A stretch of 64,000 nt of DNA from CAVQRC01 sp963715045 (GTDB taxonomy: Bacteria; Planctomycetota; Planctomycetia; Pirellulales; Lacipirellulaceae). Where the stretch lies: contig CAVQRC010000008.1 in the NCBI GenBank assembly GCA_963715045.1, positions 186,001-250,000 of the forward strand. The letters are read 5' to 3'. The notes below the pieces were generated by a model. That model had not been told where the DNA came from. It searched no databases and saw only the letters and a program-made list of their open reading frames with translations. Shown here piece by piece: positions 27,359 through 37,616 of the stretch. Each line of letters begins with the position of its first letter. Position 1 is the stretch's first letter. The translations under genes were made by a program, and so were the position numbers.

Positions 27359-28261
27359 GTGTTGGAAAGCACTCTAGAAACAAGGGTCCTAACGACGGTG
27401 CCGTCCCTTTCCCCCCGACAGGTTGCTCGCGCGATTGGCGTCAGTGAATCATCCATCAAGCGGTGGTGCGACAAGGGGGTGATTGCCACGCACCTCACCG
27501 CTGGCGGGCATCGGCGGATTCACCTCCGCGATTTCATTTCGTTCGTGAAATCGGAGGATCAGACTCTGATCGATGCTTCGGCCGTTGGTCTTCCCGTGCT
27601 CACGAACCCGGCCTGCCGCGAAATCGGCTCTGCCGGGCAGGAGTTCACCGCGGCGGTCTTGAATGGCAGCGAAGCTGCGTGTTGGCAAATCGTCGCGAAT
27701 TTGTTCGTGGCGGGGGTCAGCGCGGCCGAGATCTGCGACGAGATCTTCACGCCGGCCATGCATGCCGTCGGCGATGCCTGGGAATGCGGTTCGGCCGAGG
27801 TTTTTCAGGAGCGGCGGGCGTGCGAAGTTTGTAGCCACGTGCTGCATCGCTTGCGGGATCTGATCCCGCGGCCGAAGCCCGACGCGGCGGTGGCGATTGG
27901 TGGCACGAGCAGTGGTGACCCCTACCGGCTACCGAGCCAGATGGTGGAACTGGTACTCTGGGACACCGCGTACGCGGCCACGAATCTCGGTCCCGACCTT
28001 CCGTTCGAAACGCTGTCCGCAGCGATCATCAAGTACCGGCCCAAGCTGTTCTGGCTCAGCGTATCTGCCATGGCCGACGAGGAGACTTTCCTGACCGGGT
28101 ACCGCGAGTTATGCGACCGGTTCGCCAGCGAGGTCGCCATCGTCGTCGGCGGACGGGCGCTGACCCCGTCGGTCCGTGAACAGATGCAGTTCAAGGCCTG
28201 CTGCGATACGCTCCAGCAACTCGCCAGCGTGGCCCAGCAACTTCGTTCTGCAGACGGGTAG
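27359..28261 (+). CDS. MerR-type HTH regulator with B12-binding-like domain lacking cobalamin ligands
   Basis: 300 residues if the TTG at 27359 is the start; a GTG at 27398 would remove 13. Residues 17-60 form a MerR/excisionase helix-turn-helix (LSPRQVARAIGVSESSIKRW, GGHRRIHLRDF). Residues about 95-165 are the four-helix cap and 170-295 the Rossmann-like B12 domain (MVELVLWDTAYAATNLGPDL, VAIVVGGRAL). In CarH/LitR light sensors the cap motif W-x9-EH and an ExH or DxHxxG His in the core bind adenosylcobalamin. Here the cap reads WECGSAEVFQERR, with Arg for His, and the core site has no His. It is probably a sensor of something other than B12. It lies 3 bases before the HDAC-like gene. Confidence 0.8.
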   Translation: MLESTLETRVLTTVPSLSPRQVARAIGVSESSIKRWCDKGVIATHLTAGGHRRIHLRDFISFVKSEDQTLIDASAVGLPVLTNPACREIGSAGQEFTAAVLNGSEAACWQIVANLFVAGVSAAEICDEIFTPAMHAVGDAWECGSAEVFQERRACEVCSHVLHRLRDLIPRPKPDAAVAIGGTSSGDPYRLPSQMVELVLWDTAYAATNLGPDLPFETLSAAIIKYRPKLFWLSVSAMADEETFLTGYRELCDRFASEVAIVVGGRALTPSVREQMQFKACCDTLQQLASVAQQLRSADG

Positions 28262-28264
28262 CCG

Positions 28265-29449
28265 ATGCAGGCCACTTATTCGCCGATCTTCGAACTACCG
28301 TTGCCCGCTGGACATCGGTTCCCGATGGCCAAGTACCGCCTGCTCTACGAGCAGGTGGCCGGATCCGCAGACCAGCTTGGCGTGCAACTCAGCGAGGCTC
28401 CTCCGGCCACGCGGCAGGAACTGGCCCTGGCGCATTCCGACGAGTACATCGACCGTGTGTTCGCGGGTGAACTCTCCCCGCTGGAGCAGCGGCGGATCGG
28501 CTTTCCGTGGTCGCCCGAACTGGTCGAAAGATCCGCCCGCTCCACGGGGGGGACGATCCTCTCGGCCCAAGCCGCATTGCAGCAGGGTCTTGCCGTGAAC
28601 CTGGCTGGCGGCACCCACCATGCCGCTGCCGACCGAGGCCAGGGATTCTGTGTCTTTAATGACGTGGCAGTCGCGATTCGCGTCGTCCAGCGTGCGGGGC
28701 TCGTTCGCCGGGCAGTTGTATTGGACTGCGACGTGCACCAGGGAAACGGAACGGCCGAAATCTTCGCGGGCGACGCCGAGGTATTCACCTGCTCGCTGCA
28801 TGGAGCGGCCAATTTTCCGTTCACAAAATTCAGCAGTGACCTCGACATTGCCTTGCCTGACAAGACGGGCGATGCCGCGTACCTCGGGGCGGTCGAGCGA
28901 GCTCTCGCGGAGGTACCGCTCTCCAATGCGGACATCGCGTTCTATCTGGCGGGGGCAGATCCCTATGAACACGATCGCTATGGACGACTTTCACTGTCCA
29001 AAGCGGGGCTTGCCGAACGCGACGAGCGGGTAATCGCCAGCGTACTCGGGCACCGCGTACCCCTGGTGATTGTGATGGCCGGCGGGTACAGCCCGAATGT
29101 CGCCGAGATCGCTGATCTGCACATGGCAACGATCTCGATCGCCGCTCGTTACGCCCAGGCGCCGAAGAAGCGAATCGGGACATCCGCTGCAATGAGGAGG
29201 GTTGATTGCGATGATTTCTTTGAAGGCGGCCGGTCCGATCGAGAACGCCGTGACTGGCAGCCGCGGATCACGCACCTGGGTTGCCTGGTGCTTGATGCTC
29301 ACCGTGCAGCCCGGCGGATCGTTTGCTGCTGCTCCAGTGAATCGAGCCGCCGAGAGCCGACTTCCGCGGGGGGATGGCCTTGCGGCCCGTTTTGGTGGGG
29401 ATGTGAAGATCGCCTCGCACGCCGAAGTGATCTTCGCCACAGAGATTGA
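28265..29449 (+). CDS. Histone-deacetylase-family (class IV / AcuC-like) deacetylase
   Basis: The open frame codes for 394 residues, but the HDAC fold ends near 305. The N-terminus QATYSPIFELPLPAGHRFPM is typical. Active-site blocks are NLAGGTHHAAADRGQGFCVF (the His pair), VVLDCDVHQGNGTAEIF (Asp and His zinc ligands), YLAGADPYEHDRYG (Asp ligand) and VIVMAGGYSPN (the Gly-Gly-Tyr loop). The odd Cys/Arg-rich tail after residue 305 overlaps the next gene; one extra base just before would end the protein at TGA 29193-29195, directly before that gene's SD. Bacterial members deacetylate acetyl-lysine proteins or polyamines. Its 3-base spacing from the MerR-type gene makes an operon likely. Confidence 0.88.
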   Translation: MQATYSPIFELPLPAGHRFPMAKYRLLYEQVAGSADQLGVQLSEAPPATRQELALAHSDEYIDRVFAGELSPLEQRRIGFPWSPELVERSARSTGGTILSAQAALQQGLAVNLAGGTHHAAADRGQGFCVFNDVAVAIRVVQRAGLVRRAVVLDCDVHQGNGTAEIFAGDAEVFTCSLHGAANFPFTKFSSDLDIALPDKTGDAAYLGAVERALAEVPLSNADIAFYLAGADPYEHDRYGRLSLSKAGLAERDERVIASVLGHRVPLVIVMAGGYSPNVAEIADLHMATISIAARYAQAPKKRIGTSAAMRRVDCDDFFEGGRSDRERRDWQPRITHLGCLVLDAHRAARRIVCCCSSESSRREPTSAGGWPCGPFWWGCEDRLARRSDLRHRD

Positions 29450-29510
29450 CGAGGCTCGCTGGCAAGACAGGGCAACAGCCCCTCACCGTCGAAATCGCTC
29501 CCCTGGTTGA
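29211..29510 (+). pseudogene. 5' fragment of a secreted planctomycete-type protein
   Basis: A strong SD GGAGGG lies 9 bases before the ATG at 29211. The 99-residue product has a hydrophobic stretch (WVAWCLMLTVQPGG) and then GDGLAARFGGDVKIASHAEV, which resembles the N-terminus of some secreted planctomycete proteins. The frame then turns into DRATAPHRRNRSPG. A neighbouring frame continues for a while (QQPLTVEIAPLVERQRVIAG, to about 29670), so one extra base is likely, but even the joined product is short. It appears to be a truncated gene. Confidence 0.45.
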
Positions 29511-29665
29511 GAGGCAGCGAGTCATCGCAGGGGTTATCGGTGACTCGTCCCGGTATCGCGTGAGCCTTCGCTCCGCTGGGGTGGGGAACGAAAATGGGGG
29601 TGATCGTGTTTGCGGTTTCCCGAATCCGGGCAGATGTCGAACAGTTTCTTTTGTAGAATCTCACC

Positions 29666-31804
29666 ATGCATGACCACAATTCCGGGATCATCTATCAACT
29701 CGCGACGTTGGCTCTCGCCGGCGGACTGGCCTATCTCGGAGCCGTTTCCACCTGGGCAGGCGATGTTCGCCCAGCCGTTCGGAAGATGCCGACAACACAT
29801 TGGGCATTTGTTCCGCCTCGACGACCGGATCTTCCAGCGCAGGCGACGTCGCAGCTTGCGAGAAATGGAATCGACGCCTTTGTGCTGGCCCGACTGGAGA
29901 GCGAAGGGCTGAGGGCATCGCCTCGGGCAGATCGGGTGACGCTCATCCGACGGGTCACCTTCGCGCTCACCGGACTTCCCCCAACGCCCGAGGAAGTCGA
30001 CGCGTTTCTGGCCGATCAGGCTCCCGATGCGTATGAGCGGGTCCTCGATCGGCTGCTTGCTTCGCCGCAGTATGGCGAGCACCTGGCGTGGGAGTGGCTC
30101 GATGCGGCGCGTTACGCAGACACCAGTGGCTACCAGGCGGATTGGGAGCGATTCATGTGGCCCTGGCGAGATTGGGTCATTGCCGCGTACAACGCCAACA
30201 TGCCGTTCGATCAGTTCACGATTGAGCAGATCGCTGGCGACCTGTTGCCGGGGGCCACACCGTCGCAGCGACTGGCTACCGGCTTCAACCGCAATCATCG
30301 CATTAACGACGAAGGCGGCAGCCTGGACGCCGAGTTCGAAGTCGAATACGTGGTTGATCGAGTCGATACCACAGCGACCGTGTGGCTCGGATTGACCGCC
30401 GGCTGCGCCCGTTGCCACGACCACAAGTACGATCCCGTTTCGCAGCGGGAGTACTATCAGCTCTACGCGTTCTTCAATAACGTCCCCGAAAAGGGCATCG
30501 ATGGACGTCGGGGTTTCGCCAACCCGCACATCGAGATTCCAAACAAGCAGGTCCAGGAGAAGATCGCCGAGCTTGAGGATCGGCTCGCCCGCGAACAGCA
30601 GTTGATGGCAGACGCGTTTCAGACCTCCGCGGACCGAAACGCCCGCGAGCAGCGAATCAAGCTGCTCGCCACCGAGATCGAGAAACTCCAGCCGGCGGCG
30701 GTGACGCCCGTCATGGTGATGCAGGAGCTACCCGAACCCGAGCCGACCTACCGTCTGAATCGCGGGGTCTATGACCAGCCGGACACGACCGAGCGGCTGA
30801 TGCCCGCCCTGCCTGCCGTGTTCGGAACCCTGCCAGGCGACTCGCCGAACCGGCTGACGCTCGCACGCTGGCTGGTCGATCGCGACAACCCGCTCACGGC
30901 ACGAGTGACGGTCAACCGAATCTGGCAACGACTCTTTGGCACGGGACTGGTCGAGACCTCCGAAGACTTCGGCACCCGAGGCGCACCGCCATCGCACCCC
31001 TTGCTGCTCGACTGGCTGGCGACCGAATTCATGGACCGGGAGTGGGACCTCAAAGCGTTCCAGCGACTGATCTTGACGAGTGCGACCTATCGCCAGAGGT
31101 CGCGCGTCGGGCCCGAAATCCTCCAGGTCGATCCCGGGAATCGGCTGCTGACACGAGGTCCCCGGCAGCGGCTGTCGGGAGCGGCGATTCGCGACGCGGC
31201 CCTGGCCGTCAGTGGCCTGCTGCTGAAATACCAGGGCGGTCCCCCGGTCAAGCCGTACCAGCCGGCGGGGCTGTGGAAGGAGCTTTCGTTCGGCACGGGT
31301 AAGACGACGGTCGACGTTTATGTTCAGGACCAGGGAGAAAGTCTCTACCGGCGAAGTCTGTATACGTTCTGGAAGCGAACGGTGGCGCCGCCTCGACTGA
31401 GCGTGTTCGATGGCAGTGGTCGGGAGATGTGCCGCGTTCGCTACGAGGTCACCAATACTCCGCTGCAGGCGCTCACCCTGCAGAACGACGTCACTTTCGT
31501 CGAGGCCGCCCGGCACCTCGCCCGGCGGGTACTCCGCAATGGCGGCGGCGACGTTGAATCCCGGCTCACACTGGCCTGGCGGCTTGTGCTCGCCCGTCGT
31601 CCCGCACCCGAAGAACTGGCCGTTCTCCGTCGTAGCCTTGAGCGATACGTGGCCGCCTTTCGTCTCGATCGAGACGCGGCCGTCCGCCTGCTTCAGTATG
31701 GCGAATCAAGCCGCGACGAGAGTCTCGACGCGGCCCAACACGCGGCCTACACGCTCGTGGCCCTGTCCCTTCTCAATCTGGATGAAGCGATCGTTCGCGA
31801 CTGA
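29666..31804 (+). CDS. DUF1549/DUF1553 (PSD1 family) secreted protein
   Basis: 712 residues with an N-terminal hydrophobic segment (LATLALAGGLAYLGAVSTWA) as likely export signal. DUF1549: IDAFVLARLESEGLRASPRA, WEWLDAARYADTSGYQADWE, and the CxxCH site in GCARCHDHKYDPVSQREYY. A coiled coil (about 300-345) links to DUF1553: RLTLARWLVDRDNPLTARVT, VNRIWQRLFGTGLVETSEDF and VTNTPLQALTLQNDVTFVEA. The PSCyt1 cytochrome domain that often precedes them is missing. Such proteins are nearly restricted to planctomycetes and verrucomicrobia and are paired with DUF1501 genes, as here; sulfated-polysaccharide use has been proposed but not shown. Confidence 0.9.
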   Translation: MHDHNSGIIYQLATLALAGGLAYLGAVSTWAGDVRPAVRKMPTTHWAFVPPRRPDLPAQATSQLARNGIDAFVLARLESEGLRASPRADRVTLIRRVTFALTGLPPTPEEVDAFLADQAPDAYERVLDRLLASPQYGEHLAWEWLDAARYADTSGYQADWERFMWPWRDWVIAAYNANMPFDQFTIEQIAGDLLPGATPSQRLATGFNRNHRINDEGGSLDAEFEVEYVVDRVDTTATVWLGLTAGCARCHDHKYDPVSQREYYQLYAFFNNVPEKGIDGRRGFANPHIEIPNKQVQEKIAELEDRLAREQQLMADAFQTSADRNAREQRIKLLATEIEKLQPAAVTPVMVMQELPEPEPTYRLNRGVYDQPDTTERLMPALPAVFGTLPGDSPNRLTLARWLVDRDNPLTARVTVNRIWQRLFGTGLVETSEDFGTRGAPPSHPLLLDWLATEFMDREWDLKAFQRLILTSATYRQRSRVGPEILQVDPGNRLLTRGPRQRLSGAAIRDAALAVSGLLLKYQGGPPVKPYQPAGLWKELSFGTGKTTVDVYVQDQGESLYRRSLYTFWKRTVAPPRLSVFDGSGREMCRVRYEVTNTPLQALTLQNDVTFVEAARHLARRVLRNGGGDVESRLTLAWRLVLARRPAPEELAVLRRSLERYVAAFRLDRDAAVRLLQYGESSRDESLDAAQHAAYTLVALSLLNLDEAIVRD

Positions 31805-31843
31805 CGGAGTTCCCTGCGTGTGGCCCTTTTTCCTGGAAACCTG

Positions 31844-33326
31844 ATGATGCTCCCCGGATCGCTGGACGAACGCGACGCCCTGTTGGCGATGACGCGGAGG
31901 CACTTCTTCACCGCGGGTGGGATGGGCCCTGGCGTCGCGGCCCTGGCGACATTGCTCGGTCAGTGACGCGGCCGCGGCGGCGACCACGGCGAAAGCGGCG
32001 GCGGGGCACGGCGTGCCGCGTGAATGCGACTACCTGCCGCGGGCGAAGCGGGTGATTTATCTGTGCCAGAGTGGCGGTCCCGCTCAGATGGACCTCTTCG
32101 ACTACAAGCCGGAACTGCAGCAGCACTACGACCAGGACCTGCCCGACAGCATTCGCCAGGGTCAGCGGATTACGACAATGACCAGCGGGCAGGAACGGTT
32201 TCCGATCGCCCCCAGCAGGTTTCGCTTCGCCCGTCATGGTGAGAGCGGTGCCTGGTTAAGCGAGTTGCTGCCACACACCGCGGGCGTCGCCGACGAGGTG
32301 TGTTTCATCAAGAGCATGGTGACCGAAGCGATCAACCATGACCCGGCGATCACGTTCTTCCAAACCGGTGCCCAGCTCGCGGGCCGACCCAGCGTCGGCG
32401 CCTGGGCCAGCTACGGACTCGGGAGTGAGAACGCGAATTTGCCGGCGTTCGTGGCAATGACGTCTCGCGGGAGCGGGCGGGCGGCCGGTCAACCGCTGTA
32501 CGACCGCCTGTGGGGGAGCGGCTTCCTGCCCACGACGCACCAGGGCGTCAAGCTTCGCAGCGGCGCCGACCCGGTGCTGTACCTCAGCGACCCGCCGGGC
32601 GTGTCGCGGCCAATGAAGCGGGCCATGCTCGATGACGTCGCCACGCTCAATCGCCGCCACCTGGGCGTCGTCGGAGATCCCGAGATCGCGACGCGAATCG
32701 CTCAATACGAAATGGCGTTTCGGATGCAGACGTCGATTCCGGAACTGGTCGATTTCTCAACCGAGCCCCGGCATGTGCTCGAATTGTACGGACCGGATGT
32801 CCACCGCCCGGGAAGCTACGCCTCGAACTGCCTGCTCGCCCGCCGCCTCTCCGAGCGCGGCGTGCGGTTCGTCCAACTGTTTCACATGGGATGGGATCAA
32901 CATGGGGACTTGCCCAGGCAGATCCGCGGCCAGTGCCAGGATACCGATCAGGCATCGGCAGCTCTGATTCGCGATCTGAAGCAACGGGGGCTGCTGGACG
33001 AGACCCTGATCGTGTGGGGGGGCGAGTTCGGCCGCACCGTCTACTGCCAGGGTAAGCTGTCGCCGACCAATTACGGACGAGATCACCATCCGCGGTGCTT
33101 TACGATCTGGATGGCAGGCGGAGGGATCCGTCCGGGAACGACCTGGGGCGAGACCGACGAATTCTCGTACAACGTCGTCGCCAATCCGGTCCAGGTTCAC
33201 GACGTTCACGCCACGATGCTGTATTTGCTGGGCATCAATCACCGCCGACTGACGTATCGCTTTCAAGGCCGCGATTACCGACTCACCGACGTCCACGGCG
33301 AGGTCCTCGAACCGTTGATCTACTGA
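31844..33326 (+). CDS. DUF1501 (sulfatase-like) exported protein, one frameshift
   Basis: About 493 residues when the reading passes one extra base near 31960. The N-terminus MMLPGSLDERDALLAMTRRH leads into RRHFFTAGGMGPGVAALATL, a twin-arginine-like signal normal for the family. After the break the frame runs AAGHGVPRECDYLPRAKRVI, YLCQSGGPAQMDLFDYKPEL, VWGGEFGRTVYCQGK, RDHHPRCFTIWMAGGG and YLLGINHRRLTYRFQGRDYR, the standard DUF1501 end. It is an alkaline-phosphatase-fold protein of unknown activity, co-transcribed with the PSD1 gene 40 bases upstream. Confidence 0.9.
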
Positions 33327-34666
33327 TATCCATTCAGATTCTGCAGGCTCCCGGTGAGCAGCAGTCCATCGATCTGAATCGCCGTCTGCCAGGCCTGCTG
33401 AACCACATCCAGGTAAACCAGGTTCGCTTGAAAATAGGTCCGCTGCGCGGTGAGGACCGTCAGGTAGTCGACTTCCCCCTGGGCGAAACCGCGGGCGACC
33501 AGATCCCAGGCCTCCTTGGCGTTGGGAAGGATTTCGCGTTCGTATTGCGTGACCTGCCGGAGAGCCGCCAGATACCTCCCGTAGGTATCCGCAAGCTGCC
33601 GGGCAAGATCGAGCTGGGCCCGGTCGGCGGTTGCCCGGGCAGCAACCAGCTCCGCATTCGCCCGGTAGATGTTCCCCTGATTGCGATCGTAGAGCTGCAG
33701 CGGTACCTGCAGGGTAACCCCGGCCATCGTACTGCCTGTCTCGTAGTTGTATTGCACGCTGGCCTGTGTCGTGATGTCGGGTACGCGGCCTGCACGGGCG
33801 CTGGCCAGGGCCGCCCGGGCCTGGTCGACTCCGGCGAACGCGGCGGCGAGTTGCGGACTCTGCGTCAACAATCGCTCCAGGGCTGCCTGCTGTTCGATCC
33901 GTGGAATCCCAGACGTGGGATCGCCGACAAGTGAGAAGTCGGTCAACTCGGGAACGGCTGCGACAGCGATCAGTCTTCTTCGGGCCGCACTGGCCAAGGC
34001 AACGGCCGCCTCGCGATTGGCTTGGGCCGTGTGGAACTCGGTCGTCGCCTGGAGCACGCTCAGGCGGGTGCCTTCTTTGGCTTCGAGGAGTCTGCGGGCG
34101 ACGTCGACGCTACTGGCGGCAATCTGTTCTATCTGGGTCAGGACCTGCACACGCTGGCGGGCTACGAGGGCGTTGTAGTATTCGGTCCGCACGTCATTAA
34201 CGACCTGCAACGTCCGCGCTGCAAGGAGTTGTTCTGCGCGGGCGATTTGCTGAGCCACGACGCCGCGTCTGAACTGCCGCTTCGACCCGGTGATGATCCG
34301 CTGCTGAAGAGACCCTCCCTGCATGCCGGCCGAACCCGAGTTGCCGATTTCGTCGCCGACGTAACCGACCGTGGGGTTGGCGCGTAGTCCGGCCTGCACC
34401 CACGCTCCGCGCAAGGCTGCAACGCGAGCTCGCGCTTCGGCGATGGCAGGGCTCCGGGAAACGGCCAGATTCCGCAGCTCCTCAAGCGTCACCGAAGGCG
34501 GCTCCGTCTCCGGCACCTGCTCCAAAGGGGGCAGCAATTCGACACTCGGTGTCTGCATCAAGGCCGGGTCAGGGTCGACTGCCTGAGCGTGACCTGGCAG
34601 ACCCGGCAACAGGGAAGAGAGCCACAGGACTCCTGTGGCGAACATCGGCAGGCCGTTGGACCGCAT
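33320..34666 (-). CDS. TolC-like outer-membrane efflux protein
   Basis: 448 residues from the ATG at 34666, preceded by GGAG; an in-frame ATG at 34699 is an alternative. The signal peptide is FATGVLWLSSLLPGLPGHAQ. Two outer-membrane-efflux repeats follow, each with long helices: VTLEELRNLAVSRSPAIAEA, VVNDVRTEYYNALVARQRVQ, LLEAKEGTRLSVLQAT, and in the second repeat LLTQSPQLAAAFAGVDQARA, QLADTYGRYLAALRQVTQYE and EVDYLTVLTAQRTYFQANLV. It forms the trimeric exit channel of an efflux pump. No inner-membrane or adaptor partner is adjacent. Its end overlaps the convergent DUF1501 gene by 7 bases. Confidence 0.92.
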   Translation of the reverse strand: MRSNGLPMFATGVLWLSSLLPGLPGHAQAVDPDPALMQTPSVELLPPLEQVPETEPPSVTLEELRNLAVSRSPAIAEARARVAALRGAWVQAGLRANPTVGYVGDEIGNSGSAGMQGGSLQQRIITGSKRQFRRGVVAQQIARAEQLLAARTLQVVNDVRTEYYNALVARQRVQVLTQIEQIAASSVDVARRLLEAKEGTRLSVLQATTEFHTAQANREAAVALASAARRRLIAVAAVPELTDFSLVGDPTSGIPRIEQQAALERLLTQSPQLAAAFAGVDQARAALASARAGRVPDITTQASVQYNYETGSTMAGVTLQVPLQLYDRNQGNIYRANAELVAARATADRAQLDLARQLADTYGRYLAALRQVTQYEREILPNAKEAWDLVARGFAQGEVDYLTVLTAQRTYFQANLVYLDVVQQAWQTAIQIDGLLLTGSLQNLNGYQ

Positions 34667-34944
34667 CCCTTTCAAGCTCCGCTCCCTTCGATCCCGCATC
34701 GTCCCCGAGCCCCATACATCACCACCATCACCATCGTCACCATCGTCACGTGCTGAACACGAGATTCGCGCGAAACACGGCATCCGTTACGACCCGGAGA
34801 TCCGGCGCAGGCTGTCTGGCTCTCCTGAATTACCAGATCGGCCCCCCCGTTTTCGGTCATTACGTTTTGACATGTGGTCAAACGCATCCCAAGTTTTCAG
34901 CGGGGCAGACCACAACGTAGCGATTTCTAATCGAGGACACTGCC

Positions 34945-37178
34945 ATGCCCCGCAAGCGTCTTGCCGCCCGCCGGCCTCGGCGGGCGGCGATCATTCTGCT
35001 GTCGGCCTTCCTGTTGGTCGTGATCATCGGCGCGATTGCCTTTGCCCTCGACCTCGGCTTTGTCGTCCTCGTGCGAACCGAACTCCAGTCGGCGGCCGAC
35101 GCGTCGGCGATGGCGGCCGCAGCAGCCATGTACCAGGGGCGCGAGCAAGCGATCACCGTCGCTCAGCAGTACGCTCGCGAGCATTGGGCCGGCGGTCAAT
35201 CCGTCACGCTGGACGATCGCGATGTCGAGTTCGGGATCTGGAATTCGGATACGAAGTCGTTCGAAGCCACCGGTGAAGGAAACGCCGTCCGGGTGACCGC
35301 GCGGCGGGAAGAAGGGAGTACCAACGGAAGTGCCGGGTTCTTCTTCGGACGGATTTTTGGCCGCAATCGGTTTGAAACTTCCGCCGAGGCGATCGCCATG
35401 TCCAACCCCCGCGATATCGTGTTCGTCGTCGACCTTTCGGGTTCGATGAACGACGACACCGAGCCGGCCTGGGCAACATCGGTCGTCAACTCAACCTTCG
35501 GCAATGAGTTTCCGGGGATCGGCAACGACCTGATGCAGGCGGTCTTCGACGACTTCGGCTACGGGCCGTATCCCGGAATCCGGCAGTATGTGGGGGCTCC
35601 GCTGGGAGTCCCCGCGACGCGGTACGCCTATGCAGAAATGACCAAGGACTTCGGCTACCTGTCGAACCCGCTGGTGCCAGTGGAATACCGGATTCGCACC
35701 ACGGACAGCGAAATCGTGCGGAAGATCAAGGCGTATCGGTGGATGATCGACTACCAGATCGCCACGATCATGCCGGACGCACTTCCCACTCCCAACAGCA
35801 CGTCGAATTATCCGCTACTGGGAGAAATACCTCGACTACATCATTCAGCCGTACCTCGTGGCGGACCAACCCGGGAATGACGACGACGAAGAGGACGACG
35901 ATCCACGCGGCGGATTGGACGTCGAAGAGGATGCCAGTCAGGGTGGACCGAGCAACGCGGCAACCAGGACGATCCCGGTGGTGAAACGAGCGACCCGGAC
36001 AGCGGTGGCGATCCGCCACCCGACCCGAACCCATTTCCCGAACCCCCTCCGATCGGCTTGGATCTGCCTCATCGGCCGCAGCCACTGCAACTGCCCCTGC
36101 AGTTGGCTCTAGGCCGGTGGGGTGGGCTCATCAGCAGCGGGGCCTCGTTGGGGTCCCCGCTGCTGACCCGGGCCGCGGCCCTGTCCGGAACGGGTCAACT
36201 CGTCGCCGAAGAGCATCCGCCCGGAGCTCCGCCCTATGGCCGGGGTTACCTCCCGCCTTTTCACGATGGAGATCGTATCAATCGCTTCAACAACCCGAAC
36301 ACGTACACGTTTCCTACGGCTTCGGCGAGCTTGCCGGCCAGCCATCGCAACCACATCGGCTACACGACGTACGTCCAGTTCATGATGGATCACGGACGCA
36401 ACCTCCGCCCCGACGGCATCAAGCACACACCGCTTTCCCGTGAACACGGCGATTGCCCGATGCACTGGGAAGATACGCCAGGCGGCAACTATCGATTTCC
36501 CCCACGAAGTCAACCGATGCACGCCGCCCGACGCTCAATCATCGCCGCGATCGCCTATGTGCAAGACAAGAACGAAGCGATCCCGGACGTCTCCTCGCGA
36601 GATTGGGTGTCGATCGTTTCGTATGACTCGCTCGACGATGGCGGACCCCGACTCGTCCAGTCCCTGACAGGAACCTACACGTCGGCGATGGAAGCGTGCG
36701 CGACACTGCAGGCCGTGGGGGACAAATTCGCCACGACCGCCACAGAAGCCGGACTCAAGACGGCGCGGCGCACCTGCGGCCGCGGTCTCTGGGCGGACAG
36801 GGACGCGAGAAGGCCAGCAAGGTCGTGATTCTCCTGACCGACGGCGTACCAAACGTCTACACGACTCCCCTGGAGCAGATCGAATCGTACATGGTCGACA
36901 ACCCCAATCGAAACTTCTACGGCGATGGCAGCTTCTGGTACGACGGACCGCTGATGCAGGCCCACATGATGAATGCCGATATGTGGCGACTCTATCCGGT
37001 CGGAATCGGGTTCGGCACCGATTACGACTTCATGGATCGACTCGCCCGAATCGGAGGAACGGCCAACCATGCGGGGCAAAGCCCCCGCGGAAGTGGCAAT
37101 CCGGCCGAATACGAACGCCGACTCACGCAATTGTTCGAGGAAATCATCGACGAACCCTTTATCCAACTGGTGCAGTAG
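34945..37178 (+). CDS. TadG-like pilus-assembly protein with von Willebrand A domain, three frameshifts
   Basis: Four successive frames join to about 744 residues. The N-terminus has a Tad/TadE-type helix (AAIILLSAFLLVVIIGAIAF) and ALDLGFVVLVRTELQSAADA with SAMAAAAAM, the usual Flp-pilus TadG start. A vWA domain opens with IVFVVDLSGSMNDD (MIDAS DxSxS) and resumes after an acidic, Pro-rich insert (NDDDEEDDD, DPPPDPNPFPEPPP) with KASKVVILLTDGVPNVY. Breaks: one extra C at 35812-35813, one base missing near 35965 and one missing near 36765. The large disordered insert splits the vWA fold. It stands alone without the other tad genes. Confidence 0.75.
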
Positions 37179-37616
37179 CCGCCGCCATGAAATACGAGGT
37201 GAATCTCCACGTAGCCGTCGCAAGATAGCGTCACAGCAGGCAGGACGGGGTCTTTTTCCCCAAATACGGCTCGCTCGGGACCCTGATTCCGATCTGCTGG
37301 CTCACACGGACGTGAGGGCTACGGTTTTTTTCTACCACCATGCGAAACCCTCGGGGGGCCATGCGACCAACCTCGCCCCCCTCCTCGCCCCGGTGTGATG
37401 CCATGGATTGGTGTCACGCCGGGGTCTCGTCATCTCCGCCCTCCCCGGGGGCCTTCCTGGCGACTCTTTCACGACGCCGGGCAACCTTCTACGATGACGC
37501 GGCGAACTTACAACCGTCATCGCTCGCCCGCGGCTCACGGCGAACGACGGTCGCTCGCGAGGAAACGCAATTCTGGCTCTGGAGTGCGGCTGCGACCGCA
37601 CGGGGATCGATCGACG
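37179..37616. other. Intergenic region, no gene recognised
   Basis: About 440 bases between the vWA gene and the aldose-epimerase start. The epimerase frame stays open upstream to 37395, but that part is Arg-rich and precedes the signal peptide, so it is unlikely to be translated. Confidence 0.5.
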
